This document shows positions 23,920-31,894 of a stretch of DNA of 64,000 bases, piece after piece. The position numbers and the translations under genes were made by a program. The notes below the pieces were generated by a model that did not search any database, was not told where the DNA came from, and saw only the letters and a program-made list of their open reading frames with translations. The stretch comes from Stutzerimonas urumqiensis (GTDB taxonomy: Bacteria > Pseudomonadota > Gammaproteobacteria > Pseudomonadales > Pseudomonadaceae), in the NCBI RefSeq assembly GCF_003640395.1, contig NZ_RBZQ01000004.1, forward strand, positions 248,001-312,000, written 5' to 3'. The stretch's first letter is position 1. The number at the start of each line of letters is the position of its first letter.

Positions 23920-24337
23920 GATCACGGTACGCGTTGCCGACTGGACGGCTGACAACGCCGAGATCAGGCGAATCCGCGAGACGGTTTTCGTTGCCGAACA
24001 GGCGGTGCCGCCGGAACTGGAATGGGACGCCGATGATGAACGTGCCGTGCATTTCCTGGCATACGAGCGCGATTACCCGATCGGTACCGCTCGACTGCTC
24101 AGCGACGGCCATATCGGTCGTGTTTCGGTACTGCGTGACTGGCGTGGTCTGCATGTCGGCGAAGCGCTGATGCATGCCGCCATTCGCGAAGCCGAGGCCA
24201 AGGGTGTTCGGGAGCAATGGCTGACCGCCCAAGTGCATGCCAGCTCCTTTTACGAGCGACTCGGGTTTACCATCGTCAGCGATGAATTCCTCGAGGCGGG
24301 CATTCCACATGTCGAGATGGTCAGACGCAGCGCCTGA
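23912..24337 (+). CDS. GNAT family N-acetyltransferase
   Basis: This 141-residue protein is a single GNAT domain. The acetyl-CoA pyrophosphate loop is seen at IGRVSVLRDWRGLHVGEALMHAAI, and the C-terminal strand-helix with SSFYERLGFTIVS is typical. The N-terminal part (RIRETVFVAEQAVPPELEWD) resembles the ElaA/YjcF-like branch. The substrate is unknown. It overlaps roxA by eight bases and the next gene by 29 bases, so it is part of a tight operon. Confidence 0.9.
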   Translation: MSEITVRVADWTADNAEIRRIRETVFVAEQAVPPELEWDADDERAVHFLAYERDYPIGTARLLSDGHIGRVSVLRDWRGLHVGEALMHAAIREAEAKGVREQWLTAQVHASSFYERLGFTIVSDEFLEAGIPHVEMVRRSA

Positions 24338-24905
24338 ATCGGACGATTTGCCACCCATTGACTACGTACCCCTGTCGACTGGCATGGCGGTACGGCGGGT
24401 GCCGGCATCGGTGTCCAGCGCCCTGCCGGGACCGGACGCCATCTGGTTTGGCGCTGGCGATGCCCACGAATGCGCCGTGGCGCTGATCACCGGCACTCGC
24501 CGCCACCTCTCCCTGTACAGCCACGACTTCGATCCCTGGCTGTATGACACCCCTCCGTTCGAACAGGCCTGTGCACGATTTCTCGTGCGGCATCCGCGCA
24601 ATCGTCTGCACATTCTTCTGCAGGATCCATCGCGCGCCATCCGAGAGGGCCATCGCCTGTTGCGGCTTGCCCGCCGGCTGACCAGCCGAATCGAGATCAG
24701 GGTGCTGCGTCCCGATGCCATCCGGGAGCGTGACGCCTTTCTCATCGGGGACGACCGCCAACTGATGGTGCGCCGTGACGCTGCACGACCGCAGGGCCTC
24801 TTCTTGCAGGCATCGCCGGCCAAGGCGCGGGCGCACCTCAAACGCTTCAACCAGGACTGGGAACAAGGGGTTCACAGCCAGGACCTTCGGAGTCTGTCGT
24901 TATGA
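24309..24905 (+). CDS. Uncharacterised protein with PLD-like C-terminal fold (DUF7931-like)
   Basis: This protein of about 198 residues is soluble, Arg-rich and without a signal peptide. After a variable N-terminus, residues 60-190 alternate hydrophobic strands and amphipathic helices (ALITGTRRHLSLYSHDFDPWLYD, LHILLQDPSRAIREGHRLLRLARRL, DAFLIGDDRQLMVRRD). This resembles half of a phospholipase-D-type nucleotide-binding fold, but no HxKxxxxD motif is present, so catalysis is doubtful. It overlaps the GNAT gene by 29 bases and the next gene by four. I recall such proteins only as hypothetical in pseudomonads. Start could be later, for example at 24384. Confidence 0.75.
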   Translation: MSRWSDAAPESDDLPPIDYVPLSTGMAVRRVPASVSSALPGPDAIWFGAGDAHECAVALITGTRRHLSLYSHDFDPWLYDTPPFEQACARFLVRHPRNRLHILLQDPSRAIREGHRLLRLARRLTSRIEIRVLRPDAIRERDAFLIGDDRQLMVRRDAARPQGLFLQASPAKARAHLKRFNQDWEQGVHSQDLRSLSL

Positions 24906-25699
24906 AGTCATTGCTTCCCTGCCTCCTGCTTGCATGCCTTTCAACCACCGCCACCGCGGCCACCGAGGTGCTTCCGCTGGGGTACCGAACGGCGGACGAG
25001 ATCATGCCGATCGCCGAATCGGTCATTGCCGGACACGGCACCGTCTCGGCGTATCGCAATCAGCTGGTCATCAGCGCATCGCCGGAGGTCATCGAAGAAG
25101 TGAAGCGGGTCCTCGGCGAGCTGGATACGCCGCCGAAGGAACTGCTCATCACGGTCGCCACCGGCGAGGTAGGAGCGATCACGGAGGACGGCTACCGGGT
25201 GAATGGCGAAATCGACGCCGGCGGCGTCAGTGTCGGCACAGATACTCAAGGGCGCGACGGCATTCGCATCATCCGGCGCAGCACCTCCAGCCAAGGGGAT
25301 GGCGTGCAACAGGTTCGCACCACGGAGGGCTATCCGGCGCTGATCGAGGTCGGCGAGACGGTACCGATGACCACCACCGTCACCGATGGCTACGGGCAGA
25401 TCTACCAACACGTCGAGCCCCGAGACGTGACGCGCGGCTTCTATGCGACCGCGACCGTGGTCGGCGAACGCGTGCAGGTAGTGCTGAGCAGCCAGCGTGA
25501 ACGCATTGACTCCGTCCACCCCGACACGATCGATCGGCAGCGCGCCGACACCCGGGTCAGCGGACGATTGGGTGAGTGGATCTACATCGGCGGCGTAGGC
25601 GAGCAGCGTATTGCAACCGATCGGGGAACGCTTCGCCGTTACTCCACCCAATCCGAAGATGACTTCGGCCTGCGCTTGAAGGTAGAAGTAATCGAGTGA
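24902..25699 (+). CDS. Exported protein with secretin N-domain (NolW-like)
   Basis: This 265-residue protein has a signal peptide (MKSLLPCLLLACLSTTATA). Residues 23-85 match the secretin N1/NolW fold: TEVLPLGYRTADEIMPIAESVI, then VSAYRNQLVISASPEVIEEVKRVLGELDTPPKELLI. The rest is beta-rich (EVGETVPMTTTVTDGYGQIYQ) with similarity to the start of secretin domains, but at this length no complete outer-membrane barrel can form. It is likely periplasmic. No pilus or type II secretion genes are nearby. Function is unknown; it could be a stand-alone relative of PilQ or GspD. Confidence 0.82.
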   Translation: MKSLLPCLLLACLSTTATAATEVLPLGYRTADEIMPIAESVIAGHGTVSAYRNQLVISASPEVIEEVKRVLGELDTPPKELLITVATGEVGAITEDGYRVNGEIDAGGVSVGTDTQGRDGIRIIRRSTSSQGDGVQQVRTTEGYPALIEVGETVPMTTTVTDGYGQIYQHVEPRDVTRGFYATATVVGERVQVVLSSQRERIDSVHPDTIDRQRADTRVSGRLGEWIYIGGVGEQRIATDRGTLRRYSTQSEDDFGLRLKVEVIE

Positions 25700-25710
25700 C
25701 CGGAAGGTCA

Positions 25711-25749
25711 TGTAGCCAAAATATGTAGTAGCTACAAAAAAACACTACA
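25711..25749. promoter_or_regulatory. Symmetrical four-half-site operator upstream of aceA (RccR-like)
   Basis: Four half-sites are arranged as TGTAG-N8-TGTAG-N3-CTACA-N8-CTACA at 25711, 25724, 25732 and 25745, exactly symmetrical about 25730. This is the layout expected for a dimer-of-dimers repressor. The KDPG-responsive RpiR-family regulator RccR of Pseudomonas is known to control aceA through TGTAG/ACTACA-type sites, so RccR is the likely binder. The site ends seven bases before the putative -35 box. Confidence 0.75.
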
Positions 25750-25755
25750 AAGCGA

Positions 25756-25784
25756 TTGACGCTCCTTTTTCCCCGGAGCATGAT
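25756..25784 (+). promoter_or_regulatory. Putative sigma-70 promoter of aceA
   Basis: TTGACG (25756-25761), a 17-base spacer and CATGAT (25779-25784) lie just downstream of the symmetrical operator. If used, transcription would begin near 25791 and give a 5' leader of about 360 bases. Confidence 0.5.
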
Positions 25785-26154
25785 GGCCTCGCTCCCGCTA
25801 ACCAGAGCCCTCGAAAGAGGGTTCCGGAGCACGCTCCAGCCAACCAGCCGAGCGGCTCCGTGCCTGTACTGCCCACAAGGTGGACTGACGAGGTTGCGAC
25901 TGGAACGAGTCGTCCTGAGGGACGGGGAAGCAACTCGCGCATCACGGGTATCGTCCGCTCCTTCGCCAAGGCATCCACGAGCCGAACGCGATGGTCTGGG
26001 TGTCCTGCCGATGACGTCTGCACAACCCCTCCTTCGGTTCAATCCTCGCCCCGGTCGTCGATCGACATCTACCGCGTTGCAGCATGAACAGCGCTAGCAC
26101 GCAGGTTCCAGTGGGAAAGTCGGTGCTCACTAACCCAACTTTGAAGGATTGACC
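25785..26154 (+). other. Long gene-free leader region before aceA
   Basis: About 370 bases separate the putative promoter from the aceA start. Short open frames exist here, but none has a ribosome-binding site together with protein-like composition. I see no known riboswitch or leader-peptide pattern. A small hairpin-forming piece occurs early (CCCTCGAAAGAGGG near 25811). The last bases carry the AAGGA ribosome-binding site of aceA at about 26143. Confidence 0.4.
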
Positions 26155-27750
26155 ATGTCCGCTTACCAGAATGACATCAAGGCCGTTGCCGCTCTGAAAG
26201 AAGCCGCCGGCAACAGCTGGAGCGCTATCAACCCCGAGTACGTCGCTCGCATGCGCACCCAGAACCGCTTCAAGACCGGCCTGGACATCGCCAAGTACAC
26301 TGCTGCGATCATGCGCAAGGACATGGCCGAATACGACGCCGACACCTCCCTCTACACCCAGTCGCTGGGATGCTGGCACGGCTTCATCGGCCAGCAGAAG
26401 CTCATCTCCATCAAGAAACACCTCAAGACCACCAACAAGCGCTACCTCTACCTCTCCGGCTGGATGGTCGCTGCCCTGCGCTCGGATTTCGGTCCGCTGC
26501 CCGACCAGTCCATGCACGAGAAGACGGCGGTTTCCAGCCTGATCGAGGAGCTCTACACCTTCCTTCGCCAGGCTGATGCCCGCGAGCTGGACCTGCTGTT
26601 CAGCGCGCTGGACGATGCACGCCAGGCTGGCGACAAGGCCAAGGAAGCCCAGATCCAGGACCAGATCGACAACTTCGAAACCCACGTCGTACCGATCATC
26701 GCCGACATCGATGCCGGCTTCGGCAACGCCGAGGCCACCTACCTGCTGGCCAAAAAGATGATCGAAGCCGGTGCCTGCTGCATCCAGATCGAAAACCAGG
26801 TTTCCGACGAGAAGCAGTGCGGCCACCAGGACGGCAAGGTCACCGTTCCGCACGAAGACTTCCTCGCCAAGATCAACGCCGTTCGCTACGCCTTCCTCGA
26901 GCTGGGCGTGGACGATGGCGTCATCGTCGCCCGCACCGACTCGCTCGGCGCCGGCCTGACCAAGCAGATCGCCGTGACCAAGCAGGAAGGCGACCTGGGC
27001 GACCAGTACAACGCCTTCCTCGATTGCGAAGAAATCTCCGTCAACGAGATGAAAAACGGTGACGTGGTCATCAACCGCAACGGCAAGCTGCTGCGCCCGA
27101 AGCGCCTGGCCAGCGGTCTCTTCCAGTTCCGCCAGGGCACTGGCGAAGATCGTGTCGTCCTGGACTGCATCACGTCCCTGCAAAACGGCGCCGACCTGCT
27201 GTGGATCGAGACCGAGAAGCCTCACGTCGGCCAGATCGCCAGCATGGTCAACCGCATCCGTGAAGTCATCCCGAACGCCAAGCTGGTGTACAACAACAGC
27301 CCGTCGTTCAACTGGACGCTCAACTTCCGTCAGCAGGTATTCGACGCCATGAGCGCCGAGGGCAAGGACGTCAGCGCCTACGACCGCAGCAAGCTGATGA
27401 GCGTCGAGTACGACGACACCGAGCTGGCCAAGATCGCCGACGAGAAGATCCGCACCTTCCAGAAGGACGCTTCTCGCGAAGCGGGCATCTTCCACCACCT
27501 GATCACGCTGCCGACCTACCACACCGCGGCGCTGTCGACCGACAACCTGGCCAAGGGCTACTTCGCCGAAGAAGGCATGCTGGCCTACGTGAAGGGCGTT
27601 CAGCGTCAGGAACTGCGTCAGGGCATCGCCTGCGTGAAGCACCAGAACATGGCTGGCTCCGATATAGGCGACAACCATAAGGAGTACTTCGCCGGTGAAG
27701 CAGCCCTGAAGGCAGGCGGCAAAGACAACACCATGAATCAGTTCCACTGA
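26155..27750 (+). CDS. aceA: Isocitrate lyase
   Basis: This 531-residue enzyme splits isocitrate into glyoxylate and succinate, the first step of the glyoxylate shunt. It is the long pseudomonad subtype rather than the 430-residue E. coli type. The catalytic motif is K220-Q-C222-G-H224, and IIADIDAGFGNAEATYLLAKKMIEAGA is the substrate and Mg-binding region. An in-frame TTG at 26149 exists, but the ATG at 26155 follows a good ribosome-binding site. Codon use is strongly biased to C-ending codons, suggesting high expression. An inverted-repeat element sits in its terminator. Confidence 0.97.
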   Translation: MSAYQNDIKAVAALKEAAGNSWSAINPEYVARMRTQNRFKTGLDIAKYTAAIMRKDMAEYDADTSLYTQSLGCWHGFIGQQKLISIKKHLKTTNKRYLYLSGWMVAALRSDFGPLPDQSMHEKTAVSSLIEELYTFLRQADARELDLLFSALDDARQAGDKAKEAQIQDQIDNFETHVVPIIADIDAGFGNAEATYLLAKKMIEAGACCIQIENQVSDEKQCGHQDGKVTVPHEDFLAKINAVRYAFLELGVDDGVIVARTDSLGAGLTKQIAVTKQEGDLGDQYNAFLDCEEISVNEMKNGDVVINRNGKLLRPKRLASGLFQFRQGTGEDRVVLDCITSLQNGADLLWIETEKPHVGQIASMVNRIREVIPNAKLVYNNSPSFNWTLNFRQQVFDAMSAEGKDVSAYDRSKLMSVEYDDTELAKIADEKIRTFQKDASREAGIFHHLITLPTYHTAALSTDNLAKGYFAEEGMLAYVKGVQRQELRQGIACVKHQNMAGSDIGDNHKEYFAGEAALKAGGKDNTMNQFH

Positions 27751-27764
27751 TTCGAAAGCGAAAG

Positions 27765-27931
27765 AAAAGGCCCCCACAGCTTGTGTGAAAACGTAGCGAG
27801 CGAAGGTTAGGCAAGGCAAAAACAGGCGAGGAAGCGGAGTTTACGAGCTGTAAATGAGCATTCCGAGCCTGTTTTTAACGCGGCATAACCGAGCGCAGTA
27901 GTTTTCACACAATCTGCGCAGGGGCCTTTTT
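27765..27931. terminator. aceA/glk terminator arms separated by an inserted repeat
   Basis: AAAAGGCCCC (27765-27774) and GGGGCCTTTT (27921-27930) are perfectly complementary and end in a T-run, like a bidirectional terminator for aceA and the convergent glk. They are separated by a 132-base inverted-repeat element plus short spacers (CACAGC and TCTGCGCA), so the whole 167 bases would fold as one long hairpin. Confidence 0.6.
27781..27912. mobile_element. MITE-like 132-base inverted-repeat element
   Basis: The element is bounded by perfect 12-base terminal inverted repeats, TTGTGTGAAAAC (27781-27792) and GTTTTCACACAA (27901-27912). Inside are a second matched pair, AAAAACAGGC (27818-27827) and GCCTGTTTTT (27867-27876), and a central TTTAC/GTAAA hairpin. 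It has no coding capacity. I recall similar sequences as dispersed intergenic repeats in the P. stutzeri and P. mendocina groups, but could not check. No clear target-site duplication is seen. Confidence 0.65.
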
Positions 27932-27944
27932 CGTATCCGCCATA

Positions 27945-28910
27945 TCAGCGCCGACTGTCCATCACCTGCTGCAATGCCACACCCGCACCTTCCAGGCCCG
28001 GGTATTCGGCGGTTACCAGCCATACGGGAATGCCGTCGAAATACCGGCTCATGCTGCCCTTGTCGCGCATGCTGCGAACGAAGCCGCTGCGCAAGAAGAA
28101 ATCGGCGAAACGCGGCACCACGCCGCCGACGATATACACCCCGCCCCGGGCGCCGACCGTGAGCACGTTGTCGCCCACCACGCGTCCCAGCCAGCAACAG
28201 AACTGATCGAGCACGGCCTGGGCATACGTGTCGCCAGCCAAAGCTGCGGCGGTGACATCGGCCGGCGATTGCAGCGAAGCCTCTCGTCCATCCAAGGCAC
28301 AACTGGCGCGATAGAGGGCACGCAAGCCGCCGCCGCTCAGGATCGCCTCGGCGTTGACGTGACCGATGGCTCGGTGCACATGCGTCCACAGGGCCGCTTC
28401 ACGTTCGGTGCCGACCGGCAGGCAGATATGCCCTCCCTCGCCCGGTATTGCGCTCCAACCGCCATTGCTCAGCGGCAACAGCGTCGCGACGCCCAGCCCC
28501 GTGCCGGGGCCGATCACCAGGCGCGGACGCCCTGGTTCGGACACGCCATCGCAGACGGCCACGGATTCGCCTGGTTGCAGACGCGTCATGCCCAGCGCCA
28601 TCGCGGCGAAGTCGTTGATCAGCAACAGGTCGCGTACGCCGAGTTCTTCGCAGAAGGCCGACCGACTCAAGCGCCAGTGGTTGTTGGTAAAACGAAACTC
28701 GTCGCCGCCAACGGGGCCGGCGCAGGCCAGGCAGACGGCTTCGAGCGACTCGACCGTTCGGCCGATCTGCTCGAGATAGCTGCGAACGGCATCTTCGGGT
28801 CGTGGGAAGTCGGCCGTGGCCAGCACCCGGACGTCGGCCAGCTGGCCGTCCTGCCACAGCGCCAGGCGTGCATTGGTACCACCGATGTCTCCAACCAGCG
28901 CTGTCTTCAC
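27945..28910 (-). CDS. glk: Glucokinase
   Basis: This 321-residue ROK/Glk-type hexokinase phosphorylates glucose with ATP. The N-terminal phosphate-binding motif [26 protein letters not shown] (catalytic Asp) and [15 protein letters not shown] are present. In pseudomonads it feeds glucose 6-phosphate into the Entner-Doudoroff path. It overlaps the edd stop by four bases, so edd-glk form one transcript. The gltR-gtrS two-component genes that I recall after glk in P. aeruginosa and P. putida are not here. Confidence 0.96.
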   Translation of the reverse strand: MKTALVGDIGGTNARLALWQDGQLADVRVLATADFPRPEDAVRSYLEQIGRTVESLEAVCLACAGPVGGDEFRFTNNHWRLSRSAFCEELGVRDLLLINDFAAMALGMTRLQPGESVAVCDGVSEPGRPRLVIGPGTGLGVATLLPLSNGGWSAIPGEGGHICLPVGTEREAALWTHVHRAIGHVNAEAILSGGGLRALYRASCALDGREASLQSPADVTAAALAGDTYAQAVLDQFCCWLGRVVGDNVLTVGARGGVYIVGGVVPRFADFFLRSGFVRSMRDKGSMSRYFDGIPVWLVTAEYPGLEGAGVALQQVMDSRR

Positions 28911-30736
28911 TTGAGAGCCTCCAGCGCTTCAGTAAAGGCACTGGCGCCCTTCTCTGCCGAACTGAAGGCGTCCCGCATGAAGGCGAACAGCTCACGACCG
29001 CAACCGATTCCGGTGTCGGCCGGCGCGGCGGCACACTCGCGCGCCGCCCACTCGGCGGCATCGACCTTGACGACCAGCTCCCCGGTGACCCCGTCGATGC
29101 GCACGATATCGCCATCGCGCACCTTCGCCAGCGGGCCACCATCGACCGCTTCGGGGCAGACATGGATGGCAGCCGGGACCTTGCCCGATGCGCCCGACAT
29201 GCGCCCGTCGGTGACCAGTGCCACCCGGAACCCGCGATCCTGCAGCACGCCGAGGAACGGCGTCAGTTTGTGCAGCTCCGGCATGCCGTTGGCCTTCGGC
29301 CCCTGGAAGCGGACCACCGCGATGAAATCGCGCTCCAGCTCACCGGCCTTGAAGGCGGCGGCCAGCTCGGCCTGATCGTGAAACACCCGTGCCGGGGCTT
29401 CGACGATGCGATGCTCAGGCGCAACCGCGGAAATCTTGGTAACCCCACGGCCAAGGTTGCCCTCCAGGACCCGCAAGCCACCCTCCGGCGAAAAGGGCTC
29501 AGCGGCCGGTCGCAGGATGCCTTCATCGAGGCTTTGGGGCGTGCCGTCGCGCCAGGCCAGCTTGCCGCCTTCGAGGTAAGGCTCGCGCAGATACCGTTTG
29601 AGACCATGCCCGACGACGGTGTTGACGTCTTCGTGCAGCAGGCCGGCATCGAGCAGTGTTCGGATCATGAAGCCGACGCCGCCGGCGGCATGGAAGTGAT
29701 TCACATCGGCCGCGCCGTTCGGATAGACCTTGGCGAGCGTTGGCGTGACGGCGGAAAGATCAGCCATGTCATCCCAGGTGAGCTGGATGCCGGCGGCACG
29801 GGCGAACGCGGGAATGTGCAGGGTGTGATTGGTCGATCCGCCCGTCGCATTCAGCGCGACCACCGAATTGATGATGGCCTTTTCATCGACGATCCGGCAC
29901 AGCGGCAGGTACTCGCCTGCCTGTTCCGTCAGGCGCGTCACCTGGATGGCGGCCTCGCGCGTCAGTGCATCGCGCAGCGGCGTGTACGGATTGACGAACG
30001 ACGAGCCCGGCAGGTGCAACCCCATGATTTCCATGACCACCTGGTTGGTGTTCGCGGTGCCATAGAAGGTGCAGGTGCCGGGGCTGTGGTAGGACTTCAT
30101 TTCCGACTCGAGCAGCTCCTCACGGCTCGCCTTGCCCTCGGCGTAGCGCTGCCGGACCTCGGCCTTCTCCTTGTTGGGGATGCCCGACGGCATCGGGCCG
30201 CCCGGGACGAAGACGGTCGGCAGGTAGCCGAAGCGCAGCGCGCCGATCATCAGGCCAGGGACGATCTTGTCGCAGATGCCAAGCATCAGCGCCGCATCGA
30301 ACATGTTGTGCGACAACGCGACGGCGGTGGACATGGCGATCACTTCGCGGCTGGCCAGGCTCATTTCCATGCCCGGCTCGCCCTGGGTGACCCCATCGCA
30401 CATCGCCGGAACGCCACCGGCGAACTGGCCGACCGAGCCGACGTCACGCAGCGCCTGCTTGATCTGCTCGGGAAAATGCTCGTAAGGCTGGTGCGCCGAG
30501 AGCATGTCGTTGTAAGCCGACACGATGGCGACATTGACCTCGTTCATCAGCTTCAACCGCTGCTTGTCGTCCGCATGGCCGCAGCCAGCGACGCCGTGGG
30601 CGAAATTCGCGCACGGCAATCCCGACCGCAGCGGCCGGTTGCTCGCCGCCGCCGCCATCATGGCGAGGTAGCGCTCACGCGTCGGCCGGCTGCGTTCGAT
30701 CAGACGTTCTGTAACTTCAAGGACTCGCGGGTGCAT
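28907..30736 (-). CDS. edd: Phosphogluconate dehydratase (Entner-Doudoroff)
   Basis: This 609-residue IlvD/Edd-family dehydratase makes 2-keto-3-deoxy-6-phosphogluconate (KDPG) from 6-phosphogluconate. Cysteines for the Fe-S cluster appear in [13 protein letters not shown] and [13 protein letters not shown], with a third in [21 protein letters not shown] and [19 protein letters not shown] are conserved. The frame extends six codons further, but [16 protein letters not shown] at 30736 is the usual start. It is divergent from gapA, sharing a 121-base control region with a HexR-type site. KDPG is the known inducer of HexR. Confidence 0.97.
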   Translation of the reverse strand: MHPRVLEVTERLIERSRPTRERYLAMMAAAASNRPLRSGLPCANFAHGVAGCGHADDKQRLKLMNEVNVAIVSAYNDMLSAHQPYEHFPEQIKQALRDVGSVGQFAGGVPAMCDGVTQGEPGMEMSLASREVIAMSTAVALSHNMFDAALMLGICDKIVPGLMIGALRFGYLPTVFVPGGPMPSGIPNKEKAEVRQRYAEGKASREELLESEMKSYHSPGTCTFYGTANTNQVVMEIMGLHLPGSSFVNPYTPLRDALTREAAIQVTRLTEQAGEYLPLCRIVDEKAIINSVVALNATGGSTNHTLHIPAFARAAGIQLTWDDMADLSAVTPTLAKVYPNGAADVNHFHAAGGVGFMIRTLLDAGLLHEDVNTVVGHGLKRYLREPYLEGGKLAWRDGTPQSLDEGILRPAAEPFSPEGGLRVLEGNLGRGVTKISAVAPEHRIVEAPARVFHDQAELAAAFKAGELERDFIAVVRFQGPKANGMPELHKLTPFLGVLQDRGFRVALVTDGRMSGASGKVPAAIHVCPEAVDGGPLAKVRDGDIVRIDGVTGELVVKVDAAEWAARECAAAPADTGIGCGRELFAFMRDAFSSAEKGASAFTEALEALK

Positions 30737-30822
30737 GTCATCGCTCCTGCACATACTCGGCGTAGCTTTATCAACAAAATTGGATAACCGGTGGCTTGAT
30801 TTCTATTTTGACAGGAATAATC

Positions 30823-30837
30823 TTGTAATTCCCACAA
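30823..30837. promoter_or_regulatory. HexR operator between edd and gapA
   Basis: TTGT-AATTCCC-ACAA is an exact match to the TTGT-N7-ACAA pattern established for HexR, the KDPG-responsive repressor of edd, gap and zwf in Pseudomonas. It ends 20 bases before the gapA start, so binding would block gapA transcription; edd starts 86 bases away on the other side. Confidence 0.85.
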
Positions 30838-30857
30838 CATTTTTCACTGGAGCCCCC

Positions 30858-31859
30858 ATGACCATTCGCATCGCCATCAATGGCTTCGGCCGTATCGGAC
30901 GCAACGTATTGCGTGCCTTGTACAGCCAGACTTACCGCGAGCACATGCAAGTGGTCGCGATCAATGATCTCGGCAGTCCGGCGATCAATGCGCACCTGCT
31001 TCAATACGACACCGTCCATGGCCATTTCGATGGCCAGGTCGAGGCCAACGATCGACAACTGGTCGTCAATGGCGACGTGATCGCCGTCAGCGCCATCCGA
31101 AACCCGGCGGAACTGCCGTGGAAGGAACACCAGGTCGATGTCGTGTTCGAGTGCACCGGTCTGTTCACTAGCCGCGACAAGGCCGCCGCCCACCTCGAGG
31201 CCGGCGCCCGCAAGGTGATCATTTCGGCTCCTGGCAAGGGAGTCGACGCGACCATCGTTTATGGCGTCAACCACGACAGCCTGCGCGCGTCGCACCAGAT
31301 CATCTCCAATGCCTCCTGTACCACCAACTGCCTGGCCCCGGTCGCGCAGGTCCTTTCGCGCGAGTTCGGTATCGAGCAAGGGCTGATGACCACCATCCAC
31401 GCCTACACCAATGACCAGAACCTGTCCGACGTCTACCACAGCGACCTGTATCGGGCGCGCTCGGCGACCCAGTCGATGATTCCCACCAAGACCGGTGCGG
31501 CCGAAGCCGTCGGCCTGGTGCTGCCGGAGCTCGCCGGGAAGCTGACGGGCATGGCCGTGCGGGTACCGGTAATCAACGTTTCGCTGGTGGACCTCACCGT
31601 GCAGATCGCACGCGATGCCACGGCCGCCGACGTCAACGCCGCCATGCTGGCCGCGGCGGAGCGTTCGCCTATCCTGGCCTGCAACACCCTGCCGCTGGTT
31701 TCTTGCGATTTCAACCACAACCCCATGTCCTCGATCTTCGACACCAACCACACCAAGGTCGCCGGCCGCATGTTGAAAGTCATGGCCTGGTACGACAACG
31801 AATGGGGCTTCTCCAACCGCATGCTCGACACCTGTCGCGCCTTGTTTGCCGCCGCCTGA
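30858..31859 (+). CDS. gapA: Glyceraldehyde-3-phosphate dehydrogenase, type I
   Basis: This 333-residue enzyme oxidises glyceraldehyde 3-phosphate to 1,3-bisphosphoglycerate. It has the Rossmann start [15 protein letters not shown], the catalytic cysteine C154 in [12 protein letters not shown], and a C-terminal [13 protein letters not shown]. The aspartate at the end of strand 2 (AINDLG) favours NAD. Beside edd and under a HexR-type site, it is the catabolic gap-1 of Pseudomonas rather than the gluconeogenic paralogue. The next gene, mgsA, starts 35 bases on. Confidence 0.97.
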   Translation: MTIRIAINGFGRIGRNVLRALYSQTYREHMQVVAINDLGSPAINAHLLQYDTVHGHFDGQVEANDRQLVVNGDVIAVSAIRNPAELPWKEHQVDVVFECTGLFTSRDKAAAHLEAGARKVIISAPGKGVDATIVYGVNHDSLRASHQIISNASCTTNCLAPVAQVLSREFGIEQGLMTTIHAYTNDQNLSDVYHSDLYRARSATQSMIPTKTGAAEAVGLVLPELAGKLTGMAVRVPVINVSLVDLTVQIARDATAADVNAAMLAAAERSPILACNTLPLVSCDFNHNPMSSIFDTNHTKVAGRMLKVMAWYDNEWGFSNRMLDTCRALFAAA

Positions 31860-31894
31860 TCCGCGCGGCAACGCCGAACCCAAGGAAGAACGCC

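Noticed and set aside
25756-26097. 113-residue frame in the aceA leader
   Set aside because: Begins at a -35-like sequence, lacks a ribosome-binding site, Arg/Ser/Pro-rich composition without fold signals.
25942-27819. 625-residue open frame on the minus strand opposite aceA
   Set aside because: It mirrors a strongly codon-biased gene; high GC third positions remove stop codons from the opposite frame. No domains or ribosome-binding site.
28802-30787. 661-residue open frame on the plus strand opposite glk and edd
   Set aside because: It spans two well-identified genes on the other strand and has the low-complexity R/H/Q-rich make-up of a shadow frame.
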